Of a DNA stretch of 64,000 nt, positions 45,860 to 53,943 are shown in pieces. The stretch's first letter is position 1. Every line of letters begins with the position of its first letter. The DNA is from Mycolicibacterium fluoranthenivorans (GTDB lineage: Bacteria; Actinomycetota; Actinomycetes; Mycobacteriales; Mycobacteriaceae): positions 62,001-126,000 of the forward strand of contig NZ_JAANOW010000002.1 in assembly GCF_011758805.1 (NCBI RefSeq). Direction: 5' to 3'. A program made the translations under genes and the position numbers. The notes beneath the pieces were generated by a model, which was not told where the DNA came from, ran no database searches, and was given only the letters and a program-made list of their open reading frames with translations.

Positions 45860-46896
45860 GTTTGGCAGGGCCGCTGTCGGGCATCCGCATCATCGAGGTC
45901 GGCGTGATGCTGGCCGGCCCCTATGCGACCATGCTGCTGGCCGATCTCGGCGCCGAGGTGATCAAGGTCGAGCCGCCCGGCGGGGAGATCTCCCGGCAGG
46001 TCGGCGACAGCTACTTCGCCAGCCTGAACCGCAACAAGCGCAGCATCTGCCTGGACCTGCGTTCGGGCGACGGGCAGGCGAAACTCGCTGAACTGGTGGC
46101 CGATTCGCATGCGCTGCTGGTGAATATGAAACCGTCGGCCATCAAGAAGCTGGGCCTGACCTACGATTCCTTGCGCCGGCACAACGAGGGGATCGTGTGC
46201 GTCGCCCTCACCGGCTACGGGCTGCACGGCGGGGACGACCCGGCCTTCGATTACGTCATCCAAGCGGCCACCGGGGTGGCCGCGATGACGGGTGACCCGG
46301 ATGCGCCACCGACATTGCCCGGTTATTCGGCGGCCGATAACTCCACCGGCCTGACGGCGGCCCTCGGGCTGCTGGCCCAGATCGTCTCGGGCCGCGGTGG
46401 TCAGGTGGATGTGTCGCTGCGCGATGTCATGTTGTCGCAGCTGAACTACCGCGCGTCGGCCTATCTGAACGACGGCGTCGAGCCGCGCCGGCAGCCCTTC
46501 GGTGCGCACTCGTATTACGTTCCAGCCCAGCTCTTCCCGACGGCCAAGGGATATCTGGCACTGTTCATCACCCATGACGGGTTCTGGAAGTCGTTCGCCG
46601 GTGAGGCCGGGATCGACGGCTTCGTCACGATGGCCGAGCGGGCCGCGGCGCGAGATCAGGTCCTGGCGGCCGTCTCGGCGGCGTTGGCCACCGATTCGGC
46701 CGCGAACTGGGAGGCCCGGCTGAAGCCGCTCAGGATCCCGGCCGCCGCGGTGCGTACCCTGCCGCAGGCACTGGCCGAGACACCGGAGATGGTGGTGGCG
46801 TCGGGGGATATGCGGTTGGTGGGCAGCCCGATCAAGGTCGAGGGTTACCGGCCCGTGTACCGGCCGGCGCCGGGGTTCGAGCCTCAGCCCTCGTAG
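45856..46896 (+). CDS. Family III (CaiB/BaiF) CoA-transferase or acyl-CoA racemase
   Basis: A 346-aa protein. The family start GPLSGIRIIEVG with ADLGAEVIKVEPPGG is clear. The conserved catalytic Asp region appears in the form FDYVIQAATGVAAMTGDP. It transfers CoA between acids or epimerises a 2-methylacyl-CoA (AMACR-like). GTG at 45,856 overlaps the LLM stop. It ends the mutase operon and overlaps the convergent ferredoxin gene by 13 bp. In this context either CoA activation of the substrate or epimerisation of a methyl branch for the mutase is plausible. Confidence 0.87.
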   Translation: MSLAGPLSGIRIIEVGVMLAGPYATMLLADLGAEVIKVEPPGGEISRQVGDSYFASLNRNKRSICLDLRSGDGQAKLAELVADSHALLVNMKPSAIKKLGLTYDSLRRHNEGIVCVALTGYGLHGGDDPAFDYVIQAATGVAAMTGDPDAPPTLPGYSAADNSTGLTAALGLLAQIVSGRGGQVDVSLRDVMLSQLNYRASAYLNDGVEPRRQPFGAHSYYVPAQLFPTAKGYLALFITHDGFWKSFAGEAGIDGFVTMAERAAARDQVLAAVSAALATDSAANWEARLKPLRIPAAAVRTLPQALAETPEMVVASGDMRLVGSPIKVEGYRPVYRPAPGFEPQPS

Positions 46897-47180
46897 TCGA
46901 CGACGATATTGCCGGGGTTCGGGACGGCCTGGCAGGTCAGCACATAACCCTCGTCCACCTCGTCGTCGTCGAGCGCGTCGTTGACCCGCATGACCACGCT
47001 GCCCTCGGTGAGCTTGGCGATGCAGGTGCCGCAGTTGCCGGCCTCGCAGGCGAACGGCGGGGTCAGTCCGGCTCGGCGGGCGGTGTCCAGCAGCGTCTCC
47101 CCGGGTACGGCCGATACCGTCGTTCTGGCGCGGTCCAGCAGGATCGTCACCTCGTCGGCGGGCACGGGTTCTGCCGTCAT
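46884..47180 (-). CDS. Plant-type 2Fe-2S ferredoxin
   Basis: A 98-aa ferredoxin. Cluster ligands follow Cys-x4-Cys-x2-Cys in CEAGNCGTC, with a fourth Cys about 30 residues on (VLTCQA). ATG at 47,180 follows AGGAG. It is divergent from an acyl-CoA ligase, with the best palindromic operator of the window between them. It would donate electrons to an oxygenase not identified in its own operon. Confidence 0.9.
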   Translation of the reverse strand: MTAEPVPADEVTILLDRARTTVSAVPGETLLDTARRAGLTPPFACEAGNCGTCIAKLTEGSVVMRVNDALDDDEVDEGYVLTCQAVPNPGNIVVDYEG

Positions 47181-47210
47181 GACACTCTCCTGGGGGTTTG
47201 ATTCTGGCAA

Positions 47211-47231
47211 ACGGAGAATATCATTCTCCGT
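47211..47231. promoter_or_regulatory. Operator c: ACGGAGAAT-ATC-ATTCTCCGT palindrome
   Basis: The strongest copy of the motif, with two perfect 9-bp arms and a 3-bp spacer. It lies 31 bp upstream of the ferredoxin start and 21 bp upstream of the ligase ATG, so a bound repressor would block both divergent genes. Confidence 0.75.
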
Positions 47232-47251
47232 TCTGGATAAGATAGCCGGTG

Positions 47252-48683
47252 ATGGTTCCTGGGGTGAGCGCAGCGACGGGGAGGGACCGTGCCGTGCTCG
47301 CATTCGACGACCGCCAGTACACCGCGGCCGAGCTGGACGCGCTCGCCGGCGGGATGGCCGCCAGCCTGGTCCGGCGTGGTGTACTTACCGGCGACCGGGT
47401 GGCCCTGATGTCGTCCAACCGCCCCGAGTTCGTCATCGCCTTACGGGCCATCTGGCGGATCGGCGCGGCGGTCGTCCTGATCAGCCCGTCCTGGAAGCAC
47501 GCCGAGGTCGCGCACGCGCTGGCCCTGACCACACCGGTGTTGGGTGTGGGAGACCAGCCTCTGCTGGCCGAATTGCTGCCGACGGTGCACTTCGACGATC
47601 CGAGCGAAGCGACGGGGGATGTGGTGCCCGGTGTGAGCGAAGCGACGGGGGATATGTGGGAGCCGGCCGCGCCGGAGTCCGACGCGTTGTTCGTGTTCAG
47701 TTCCGGGACCACCGGCATGCCGAAGGCGGTCCGTCACACGCATCGCGGTTTCGCCACCGCGATCCGGCACTGGCGGGATGCGCTGGGGCTCACTGCCGCC
47801 GACCGGATGCAGATCATGACGCCGCCGTCGCACATCCTCGGTCTGCTCAACATCGCCACGGTGCTCGACACCGGCGGCTGGCTGCGGTTGCACCGGCGCT
47901 TCGATATCGCCACCATGCTCGCGCACATCGAGTCAGACCGGATCACCATCGAGATGGCCGTCGCGCCCATCGCGCTGGCGATCGCCGCTCACCCTGATCT
48001 GGAGTCCTATGACCTGTCCTCGCTGCGCTACATCATGTGGTGCGCTACTCCGGTCACCAAGACCGTCGCCGATGCCGTCACCGAACGGGTAGGCGTGCAA
48101 TGGGGTCTCGGCCTACGGCGCCAGCGAGCTCCCGGTGATCGCCTGCTGCCCGATCGGTGCGGCCCGGCTGGACACCGTCGGCAAACCGGTGTCCGGGGTG
48201 GCGGTGCGGATCTCGGCGGCCGGTGAGATCGAGGTGCGCTCGGATTCGGCGATGGCCGGCTATCTGCCCGAGGCCGAGACCGGCTCGGTGTTCGCCGACG
48301 GCTGGTATCGCACCGGCGATATCGGCCATCTCGACGAGGACGGCTGGCTGCACATCACCGACCGGCTCAAGGAGATGATCAAGGTGCGCGGGTTCCAGGT
48401 CGCGCCCGCGGAGGTGGAGGCGGTGCTGCACGCCCACCCCGCTGTCACCGACTGCGCGGTGTTCGGGATTCCCGATCCGGCCGACGGCGAGGCGATCGTC
48501 GCGGCGGTGACGGGGCGGGCGGTGCCGGAATCCGGTCTCATCGACTGGGTCGGGGCGCGGCTGGCGTCCTACAAGAAACCGCGCAGGGTGGTGTTCGTGG
48601 ACGAGATCCCGCGGCTGCCTTCGGGAAAGGTGCTGCGCCGTGTGCTGCGTGATCGGTACGCGCGTCGTGCGGTCAGCTCCTGA
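47252..48683 (+). pseudogene. AMP-dependent acyl-CoA synthetase, frameshifted
   Basis: An adenylate-forming ligase. The N-terminal part has FSSGTTGMPKAVRHTH and PPSHILGLLNIA; the C-terminal part, in the next frame, has GWYRTGDIGHLDEDGW, KVRGFQVAPAEVEAVL and LPSGKVLRRVL. The frames join at a GGGG run (48,102-48,105); with one G fewer the sequence reads GVQWVSAYGASELPV. Rebuilt length is about 477 aa. It contains three copies of a SEATG-coding repeat. A G-run error in sequencing is a real possibility, since neighbours are intact. It overlaps the convergent SDR by 11 bp. Confidence 0.8.
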
Positions 48684-49416
48684 TCAACTCTTCGGAGCGT
48701 TGCACGGTGCCGGTGATACCGCCGGCATCCTGACCGGCCAGCACGACCGCCGCCGCGCCCATCGCCTCGGGTGGTTCCACCATCTCCGCAGGGATCTCGA
48801 CGCCCATGCCGCCGGCCTGCCATCCCTCGGTGCGGACCACCCGGGACGGGCTCAGACAGTTGACGGCGATGTTGTCGGCTTTCAGGTCCTCGGCCAGCCC
48901 GAGGTAGAGGCGTTCGGCGGCGGCTTTGGAAACCCAGTAGGCGTTCGCGCCGGACATCCCGACCCCGGTGGTGGTGATGGCCGTCAACGATCCGCCCCCG
49001 CGGGCGCGGATATGCGGGATCACCGCCTTGGTCACCAGGAACACTCCGGTCAGATTGACGTCCAGGCACAGCTGCCAGCGCTTGAGCGGCGTGGACTCGA
49101 CGGGCCCCAGCCACAGCACGCCGGCGTTGGCGACCAGGATGTCGATACCGCCGAACTCCGAAACCGTCGCCGCGACAGCGTCGTTCACCGACTCTTCGGA
49201 GGTGACGTCGCAGGCCACCGGCAGGGCTCGGCCGCCGCGGCCGATGATCGAGGCCGTCACCGAGCCGATGGTGCCGGGCAACTTGCCCCGTTCCTCGGAT
49301 CGGGCGGCCACCGCCACCGACGCGCCCGCCGCCGCCAGCGCGTGGGCGATGGTGGCGCCGATGCCGCGACTGGCACCCGCGACGAACGCGGTCTTCCCCT
49401 GCAGGCTCAGGCTCAC
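48673..49416 (-). CDS. Short-chain dehydrogenase/reductase
   Basis: A 247-aa SDR: GASRGIGATIAHALAAAGASV, the KLPGTIGSVTASI loop, VANAGVL, ITTTGVGMSGANAYWVSKAAA with Ser-Tyr-Lys. It starts with GTG at 49,416, overlapping the upstream SDR stop. It shares the KLPGT-type loop with the SDR at 41,807, so both may use a similar acyl-CoA substrate. Confidence 0.86.
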   Translation of the reverse strand: MSLSLQGKTAFVAGASRGIGATIAHALAAAGASVAVAARSEERGKLPGTIGSVTASIIGRGGRALPVACDVTSEESVNDAVAATVSEFGGIDILVANAGVLWLGPVESTPLKRWQLCLDVNLTGVFLVTKAVIPHIRARGGGSLTAITTTGVGMSGANAYWVSKAAAERLYLGLAEDLKADNIAVNCLSPSRVVRTEGWQAGGMGVEIPAEMVEPPEAMGAAAVVLAGQDAGGITGTVQRSEELIRS

Positions 49417-50177
49417 CTGGGCGGGAACCGCAGTGCCCCGTCGAGGCGAATGATCTCGCCGTTGAGGTAGTCGTTCTCGATGATGCTCTGCGCCAGCTGC
49501 GCGTACTCGGTCGAGCGGCCCATCCGTTTGGGGAAGGGAATCTGCGGGGCCCAGTACTTTTCCAGCTGGTCGGCGTTCTGGCCGTAGGCCGGGGTGTTGA
49601 TCGTGCCGGGGGCGATGGTGACGACGCGGATGCCCAGTGGCGACAGATCGCGGGCGGCCACCAGCGTCATGCCGAGCACGCCGCCCTTGGCGGCCGCGTA
49701 CGGCAGCTGGCCGATCTGACCCTCGTACCCGGCGATCGACGCGGTGTTGACGATGACACCGCGCGCGCCCTCGTCCAGTGGTTCGGTCCGGGCGATGGCG
49801 GCGGCGGTCAGGCGCAGCACATTGAACACGGCGGTCAGATAGAACGTGATCGTCGTCTCGAAGCCGTCCAGGCTCAGCGGCGAGCCGTCCTTGCCGATCA
49901 ACCGGCCACCGGCGGCCGGACCGCCGTGTGTGTCGACCGAGATGCGCAGCGGGGCAAGCGCTTCGGCTTCGGCGATCGCGGCGTTGACGGAGTCCTCGGA
50001 GGTGGCGTCGGTCTGGATGTAGCGGACACCGAGCTCCTTCTCCAGCGCGGTGCCCTTTTCATCGGCCATGTCGGCGACGACGACCTTGGCGCCGGCGGCG
50101 TGCAGGCGGCGTACGGTCGCCTCGCCCAGGCCTCCCGCGCCGCCGACGACGAGCGCGGAGCTACCGGCGATCTGCAT
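49413..50177 (-). CDS. 3-hydroxyacyl-CoA dehydrogenase type-2-like SDR (HSD17B10-like)
   Basis: A 254-aa SDR close to 2-methyl-3-hydroxyacyl-CoA dehydrogenases: VVGGAGGLGEATVRRLHAAG, then IVNTASIAGYEGQIGQLPYAAAKGG (read in parts) and the typical end MGRSTEYAQLAQSIIENDYLNGE. ATG at 50,177 follows AAGGAGG; an upstream in-frame Met is less likely. It fits oxidation of a branched hydroxyacyl-CoA to a ketoacyl-CoA. It reads away from meaB, with operator d between them. Confidence 0.88.
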   Translation of the reverse strand: MQIAGSSALVVGGAGGLGEATVRRLHAAGAKVVVADMADEKGTALEKELGVRYIQTDATSEDSVNAAIAEAEALAPLRISVDTHGGPAAGGRLIGKDGSPLSLDGFETTITFYLTAVFNVLRLTAAAIARTEPLDEGARGVIVNTASIAGYEGQIGQLPYAAAKGGVLGMTLVAARDLSPLGIRVVTIAPGTINTPAYGQNADQLEKYWAPQIPFPKRMGRSTEYAQLAQSIIENDYLNGEIIRLDGALRFPPR

Positions 50178-50213
50178 GGGGCCTCCTTCTTGCAACTGTC
50201 ACTCTCGACTTGA

Positions 50214-50228
50214 GAGAATAGCATTCTC
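50214..50228. promoter_or_regulatory. Operator d: GAGAAT-AGC-ATTCTC
   Basis: A perfect two-arm copy of the motif between the divergent HSD17B10-like SDR (start 50,177) and the meaB transcript. Confidence 0.72.
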
Positions 50229-50252
50229 ATACCGGAATGAAACGAGATTCCC

Positions 50253-50378
50253 ATGCTTGACTCCGTCATCGCCTCTGTCATCCGTGCGCGGCAGATCGCC
50301 GAAGTGATTGTCTGCGAACCCTTTTTGCTCCCCGGCGGTGGCATCGGTTCGGCCCCGGCCCTCGAGGTGGCGCCCTAA
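50253..50378 (+). CDS. Possible 41-aa small ORF upstream of meaB
   Basis: ATG at 50,253 opens a 42-codon frame (MLDSVIASVIRARQIAEVIV ...) ending at TAA 50,376-50,378, 12 bp before meaB. No good ribosome binding site or known family is visible. It could be a leader peptide or chance. Confidence 0.22.
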   Translation: MLDSVIASVIRARQIAEVIVCEPFLLPGGGIGSAPALEVAP

Positions 50379-50390
50379 GGTTCTGTCTCG

Positions 50391-51269
50391 ATGGATATTC
50401 ACGAGCTGCTGACCGCGGCCCGGGCCGGATCGCAGCGCGCCACCGGCCGGCTGCTGAGCCTGGTGGAAAGCGACCGTCGAGACGACGTGCTCGCGGTGCT
50501 GCAGTCGCGCCCGGTTCGGACCGTTGGCATCACCGGCCCGCCCGGCGCGGGTAAGTCGACCACCGTCGCGGTGCTGGTGGCTGCCTATCGGGCCCGCGGC
50601 CTGCGGGTCGCCGTACTGGCCGTGGATCCGTCCTCGCCCTACAGCGGGGGAGCGCTGTTGGGTGACCGGATCAGGATGGCCGCGCATATCAACGACCCGG
50701 GTGTGCTCATCCGGTCGGTCGCCACCCGGGGGCATCTCGGCGGCCTGTCGGCCGCGGTGCCCGCAGCGATCCGGTTGCTGGCCGCGCTGTCCTACGACAT
50801 CGTCGTGCTGGAGACGGTCGGCGTCGGGCAATCCGAGGTGGAGATCGCGGCGGTCGCCGACCCCACCGTGGCCATCCTGAATCCCGGTGCGGGGGACGCG
50901 GTCCAGGCCGCCAAGGCCGGCCTGCTCGAAGTCGCCGACATCATCGTGGTCAACAAGGCCGACCGCGAGGGTGCCGACCAGACCGTGCGCGATCTGCACA
51001 TCGAAACCGGGATGCCGGTATTGAAGATCATCGCCGCGGAGAACACCGGTATCGACGACCTGGTCGGCGCGATCGATGCCCACCACCGGACCGACGATCC
51101 GCGGCGGCGGGCAGCGCGGGCCCGACTGCAGATCCTCTCGCTCGCGCAGAGCGCGCTGCGTACCCACCCGGGCCTGGCGGAGCTGTCCGCCGCTGTCGCC
51201 GGTGGCGACCTCGATGTCTACACCGCGACCGCCCGGCTGCTGGACGGTGTCCAGGTCACGCCCGAATGA
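50391..51269 (+). CDS. meaB: MeaB/ArgK-type GTPase chaperone of the B12 mutase
   Basis: A 292-aa P-loop GTPase. Walker A GPPGAGKST (about 49-57), switch segment with ETVGVGQSE and the guanine-specificity VVNKADREG. MeaB/ArgK proteins load or protect cobalamin in methylmalonyl-CoA mutase-family enzymes. Its presence near the mutase genes, under the same operator, implies a dedicated chaperone for this mutase. Confidence 0.9.
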   Translation: MDIHELLTAARAGSQRATGRLLSLVESDRRDDVLAVLQSRPVRTVGITGPPGAGKSTTVAVLVAAYRARGLRVAVLAVDPSSPYSGGALLGDRIRMAAHINDPGVLIRSVATRGHLGGLSAAVPAAIRLLAALSYDIVVLETVGVGQSEVEIAAVADPTVAILNPGAGDAVQAAKAGLLEVADIIVVNKADREGADQTVRDLHIETGMPVLKIIAAENTGIDDLVGAIDAHHRTDDPRRRAARARLQILSLAQSALRTHPGLAELSAAVAGGDLDVYTATARLLDGVQVTPE

Positions 51270-51282
51270 GAATATAGTTTCC
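51268..51282. promoter_or_regulatory. Operator-like site e: GAGAAT-ATA-GTTTCC
   Basis: One perfect arm and one degenerate arm, 61-75 bp upstream of the DUF35 gene, overlapping the meaB stop codon region. Confidence 0.5.
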
Positions 51283-51342
51283 ATCTTTCGGAAGTGATAC
51301 TGTACTAAATCGCTAACGTATTCTTTCGTCCCGAGGAGTCCG

Positions 51343-51774
51343 ATGCCGAAGGCGCTTGCCCCCGAGATCTCCACCTGGCCGGAGGAGAACCCACAACTGA
51401 TCGGTAGTCGGTGCGGCGCCTGTGCGGCGACGACCTTCCCGCGCCAGCAGCGCTGCCCCAAGTGCAGTAAGGCCGAGATGTCGGATGTGCTGCTGCCGCG
51501 TCGCGGCACGGTGGTCGCCTGGACCACCCAGGGTTTCCCGCCCGGCGCGCCCTACGCGGGGCCGACCGGCAAGGATTTCGTCCCGTTCGGGGTCGGCCTG
51601 GTGCAACTCGGTGATGTCATCCGCGTCGAGGGAAGACTGACCGAGAACGACCCTGCCAAGCTGAAATTCGGCATGGAGGTCGAACTGACCATGCAGCCGT
51701 TCGCCACCGACGCCGAGGGAGACGAGCTCATCACCTTCTGGTTCAAGCCGGTCCAGGCAGGGGTCCCCGCATGA
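51343..51774 (+). CDS. DUF35 OB-fold/zinc-ribbon protein, partner of the thiolase-like protein
   Basis: A 143-aa protein with an N-terminal zinc ribbon (Cys-x2-Cys in RCGACAATTF and Cys-x2-Cys in RCPKCSK) and a C-terminal OB fold (GTVVAWTTQGFPP to ITFWFKP). DUF35 proteins pair with thiolase-like Ltp2 proteins, for instance ChsH2-DUF35/Ltp2 in sterol side-chain degradation, where the pair performs retro-aldol cleavage. The stop overlaps the next gene's start by 4 bp. Confidence 0.88.
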   Translation: MPKALAPEISTWPEENPQLIGSRCGACAATTFPRQQRCPKCSKAEMSDVLLPRRGTVVAWTTQGFPPGAPYAGPTGKDFVPFGVGLVQLGDVIRVEGRLTENDPAKLKFGMEVELTMQPFATDAEGDELITFWFKPVQAGVPA

Positions 51775-52916
51775 GCAATGACGTCGCCATCATCGGTGTC
51801 GGTATCCACCCCTTCGGCAGGTTCGACAAGACCGCGATGGAGATGGGGGCCGAGGCGATCCAGGGCGCGCTGACCGACGCCACGTTGGAATGGAAGGACA
51901 TCCAGTTCGGTTTCGGCGGCAGCTACGAGGTGTCCAATCCGGACGCGGTCACCCGTCTTGTCGGGCTCACCGGCATCACGTTCACCAACGTGTTCAACGC
52001 CTGCGCCACCTCGGCCAGCGCCATCCAGCAGACCGCCGACACCATCCGGCTGGGCAAGTACGACATCGGCATCGCCGTCGGGCTGGACAAGCATCCGCGC
52101 GGCGCCTTCACCGACGACCCGGCCAAGCTCGCGTTGCCGCAGTGGTACGCCCACAACGGTCAGTTCGTCACCACGAAGTTCTTCGGCATCAAGGCCAACC
52201 ACTACATCCACACCCACGGCATCTCCGAGGAGACGCTGGCGCGGGTGGCCAACAAGAACTTCCGTAACGGTGTGCTGAATCCGAATGCGTTCCGGCGCAA
52301 GGAGATCTCGGTGGAAGAGATCATGGCCTCGCCGGTGCTCAATTACCCGCTGCGCCAGTACATGTTCTGCGCGCCGGATGAGGGTGCCGCCGCGGTCATC
52401 ATGTGCCGTGCCGATATCGCGCACCGCTACACCGACACGCCGGTGTACGTGCGGGCCAGTGAGATCCGCACCCGCACCTACGGCGCCTACGAGGTGCACG
52501 GCACCTCGGCTCCGTTGGAGCAGGATCCGTCGCCGACGGTGTTCGCGGCCAAGGCCGCCTACGAGGCGGCCGGAATCGGTCCTGAGGACGTCGACATCGC
52601 CCAGCTGCAGGACACCGATGCCGGGGCCGAGATCATCCACATGGCCGAGACGGGTCTGTGTGCCGACGGTGAGCAGGAGAAGCTGCTGCTCGAAGGGGCC
52701 ACGGAGATCAGCGGATCCATTCCGGTCAACACCGACGGCGGCCTGATCGCCAACGGCGAGCCCATCGGCGCCTCGGGTCTGCGGCAGATGCACGAGTTGG
52801 TGCGCCAGTTGCGCGGTGAGGCGGGGGAGCGTCAGGTTCCCGGTAGCCCGCGCGTCGGACTGGCCCAGGTGTACGGCGCGCCCGGCACCGCGTCGGCCAC
52901 CATCCTTTCGCTCTAG
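51771..52916 (+). CDS. Thiolase-like lipid-transfer (Ltp2-type) protein lacking the second thiolase residues
   Basis: A 381-aa thiolase-superfamily protein with Cys78 in NACATSASA. The thiolase GHP motif is GEP (Glu330 in GGLIANGEPIGASG), and the C-terminal Cys of thiolases is absent (LAQVYGAPGTASATI). This favours a retro-aldolase of Ltp2 type over a Claisen thiolase. Its ATG overlaps the DUF35 stop, so the two proteins are made together. It would release a short acyl-CoA or ketone from a beta-hydroxyacyl-CoA. Confidence 0.87.
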   Translation: MSNDVAIIGVGIHPFGRFDKTAMEMGAEAIQGALTDATLEWKDIQFGFGGSYEVSNPDAVTRLVGLTGITFTNVFNACATSASAIQQTADTIRLGKYDIGIAVGLDKHPRGAFTDDPAKLALPQWYAHNGQFVTTKFFGIKANHYIHTHGISEETLARVANKNFRNGVLNPNAFRRKEISVEEIMASPVLNYPLRQYMFCAPDEGAAAVIMCRADIAHRYTDTPVYVRASEIRTRTYGAYEVHGTSAPLEQDPSPTVFAAKAAYEAAGIGPEDVDIAQLQDTDAGAEIIHMAETGLCADGEQEKLLLEGATEISGSIPVNTDGGLIANGEPIGASGLRQMHELVRQLRGEAGERQVPGSPRVGLAQVYGAPGTASATILSL

Positions 52917-52928
52917 CGTGCCCGCCGT

Positions 52929-52943
52929 GGTAACGGCATTCTC
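52929..52943. promoter_or_regulatory. Operator-like site f: GGTAAC-GGC-ATTCTC
   Basis: Close to sites a and b in sequence, 21-35 bp upstream of the crotonase start at 52,964. Confidence 0.55.
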
Positions 52944-52963
52944 GAAGGAATAGAGTCCGATTC

Positions 52964-53881
52964 ATGGCTTTGGAAGACGCAGAAACTCCCGAATATCGCT
53001 TCGTGACATACGAAACCCTCGACGAGGGCACCGTCGCCCGGATCATGCTGAACCGGCCCGAAGCGCGCAATGCGCAGAACCGCGGCATGCTGGTCGAGTT
53101 GCACGAGGCGTTCCTGCGGGCCGAAGCCGATGACACCGTGCGCGTGGTGATCCTCGGGGGCAACGGCCCGATGTTCTCCGCCGGCCATGACGTCGGGTCG
53201 AAGGTGCAGCGCGCCGAGTACACCCCGGGTCCGGACCAGCATCCCAGCTTCACGGTGAACGGCGGCACCCGTCAAGGTGCCGAGAGCCTGATGCTGCAGG
53301 AGTGGCACCACTACTTCGAGAACACCCGGCGCTGGCGCAATCTGCGCAAGATCACGGTGGCCTCGGTGCACGGTGACGTCTACGCCGCGGCGCTGATGCT
53401 GATGTGGTCCTGCGATCTGATCGTGGCCGCCGACAACACCCGGTTCACCGACGTCGTCGGCACCCGACTGGGCATGTGTGGCGTCGAATACTTCGCGCAC
53501 CCATGGGAATTCGGTGCCCGCAAGACCAAGGAGCTGATGCTCACCGGCGACACGCTCTCGGTCGAGGAGGCCCATGCGCTGGGCATGGTCTCCAAGATCT
53601 TCCCCGCCGAGGAACTCGCGGACAAGACGGTGGAGTTCGCTCGGCGGATCGCCAAGGTGCCGACCATGGCCGCGCTGCTGATCAAGGAGTCGGTCAACCA
53701 GACGCAGGACAACCAGGGTTTCTATAACTCGCTCAACGCGTGTTTCACCCTGCACGAGCTGAACCACAGCCACTGGGCCCAGGTGCACGAGAACAAGTTC
53801 CCGGTCGGACTGGTCGAGGACGGGCTGGAGGACTGGCGCACGTCCGGTCCGCCGAGTGCCGCCGTCAAAGACCAGCCCTAG
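52964..53881 (+). CDS. Crotonase-superfamily protein, paralogue of the gene at 24,023
   Basis: A 305-aa protein with oxyanion segment SAGHDVG (about 72-78). The hydratase glutamates are replaced by Met145 (AAALMLMWSCD) and Gly166 (DVVGTRLG). It keeps the GVEYFAHPW signature (Glu175) found in the paralogue downstream of the mce operon. It is probably a hydrolase, isomerase or lyase of an acyl-CoA rather than a simple hydratase. It has its own operator-like site and ends in a strong bidirectional hairpin. Confidence 0.86.
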   Translation: MALEDAETPEYRFVTYETLDEGTVARIMLNRPEARNAQNRGMLVELHEAFLRAEADDTVRVVILGGNGPMFSAGHDVGSKVQRAEYTPGPDQHPSFTVNGGTRQGAESLMLQEWHHYFENTRRWRNLRKITVASVHGDVYAAALMLMWSCDLIVAADNTRFTDVVGTRLGMCGVEYFAHPWEFGARKTKELMLTGDTLSVEEAHALGMVSKIFPAEELADKTVEFARRIAKVPTMAALLIKESVNQTQDNQGFYNSLNACFTLHELNHSHWAQVHENKFPVGLVEDGLEDWRTSGPPSAAVKDQP

Positions 53882-53893
53882 TTTTTCCGTGAC

Positions 53894-53936
53894 TTGTGCA
53901 CGTTTACCGGCGGTCGCCGCCGGTAAACGTGCACAA
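53894..53936. terminator. Strong bidirectional hairpin terminator
   Basis: A perfect 19-bp inverted repeat (left arm 53,894-53,912 beginning TTGTGCACGTTTACC; right arm 53,918-53,936) with a 5-nt loop lies between the convergent crotonase and KstD-like genes, seven bases before the latter's stop. T-rich and A-rich flanks are short. Confidence 0.75.
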
Positions 53937-53943
53937 ATCGCGT

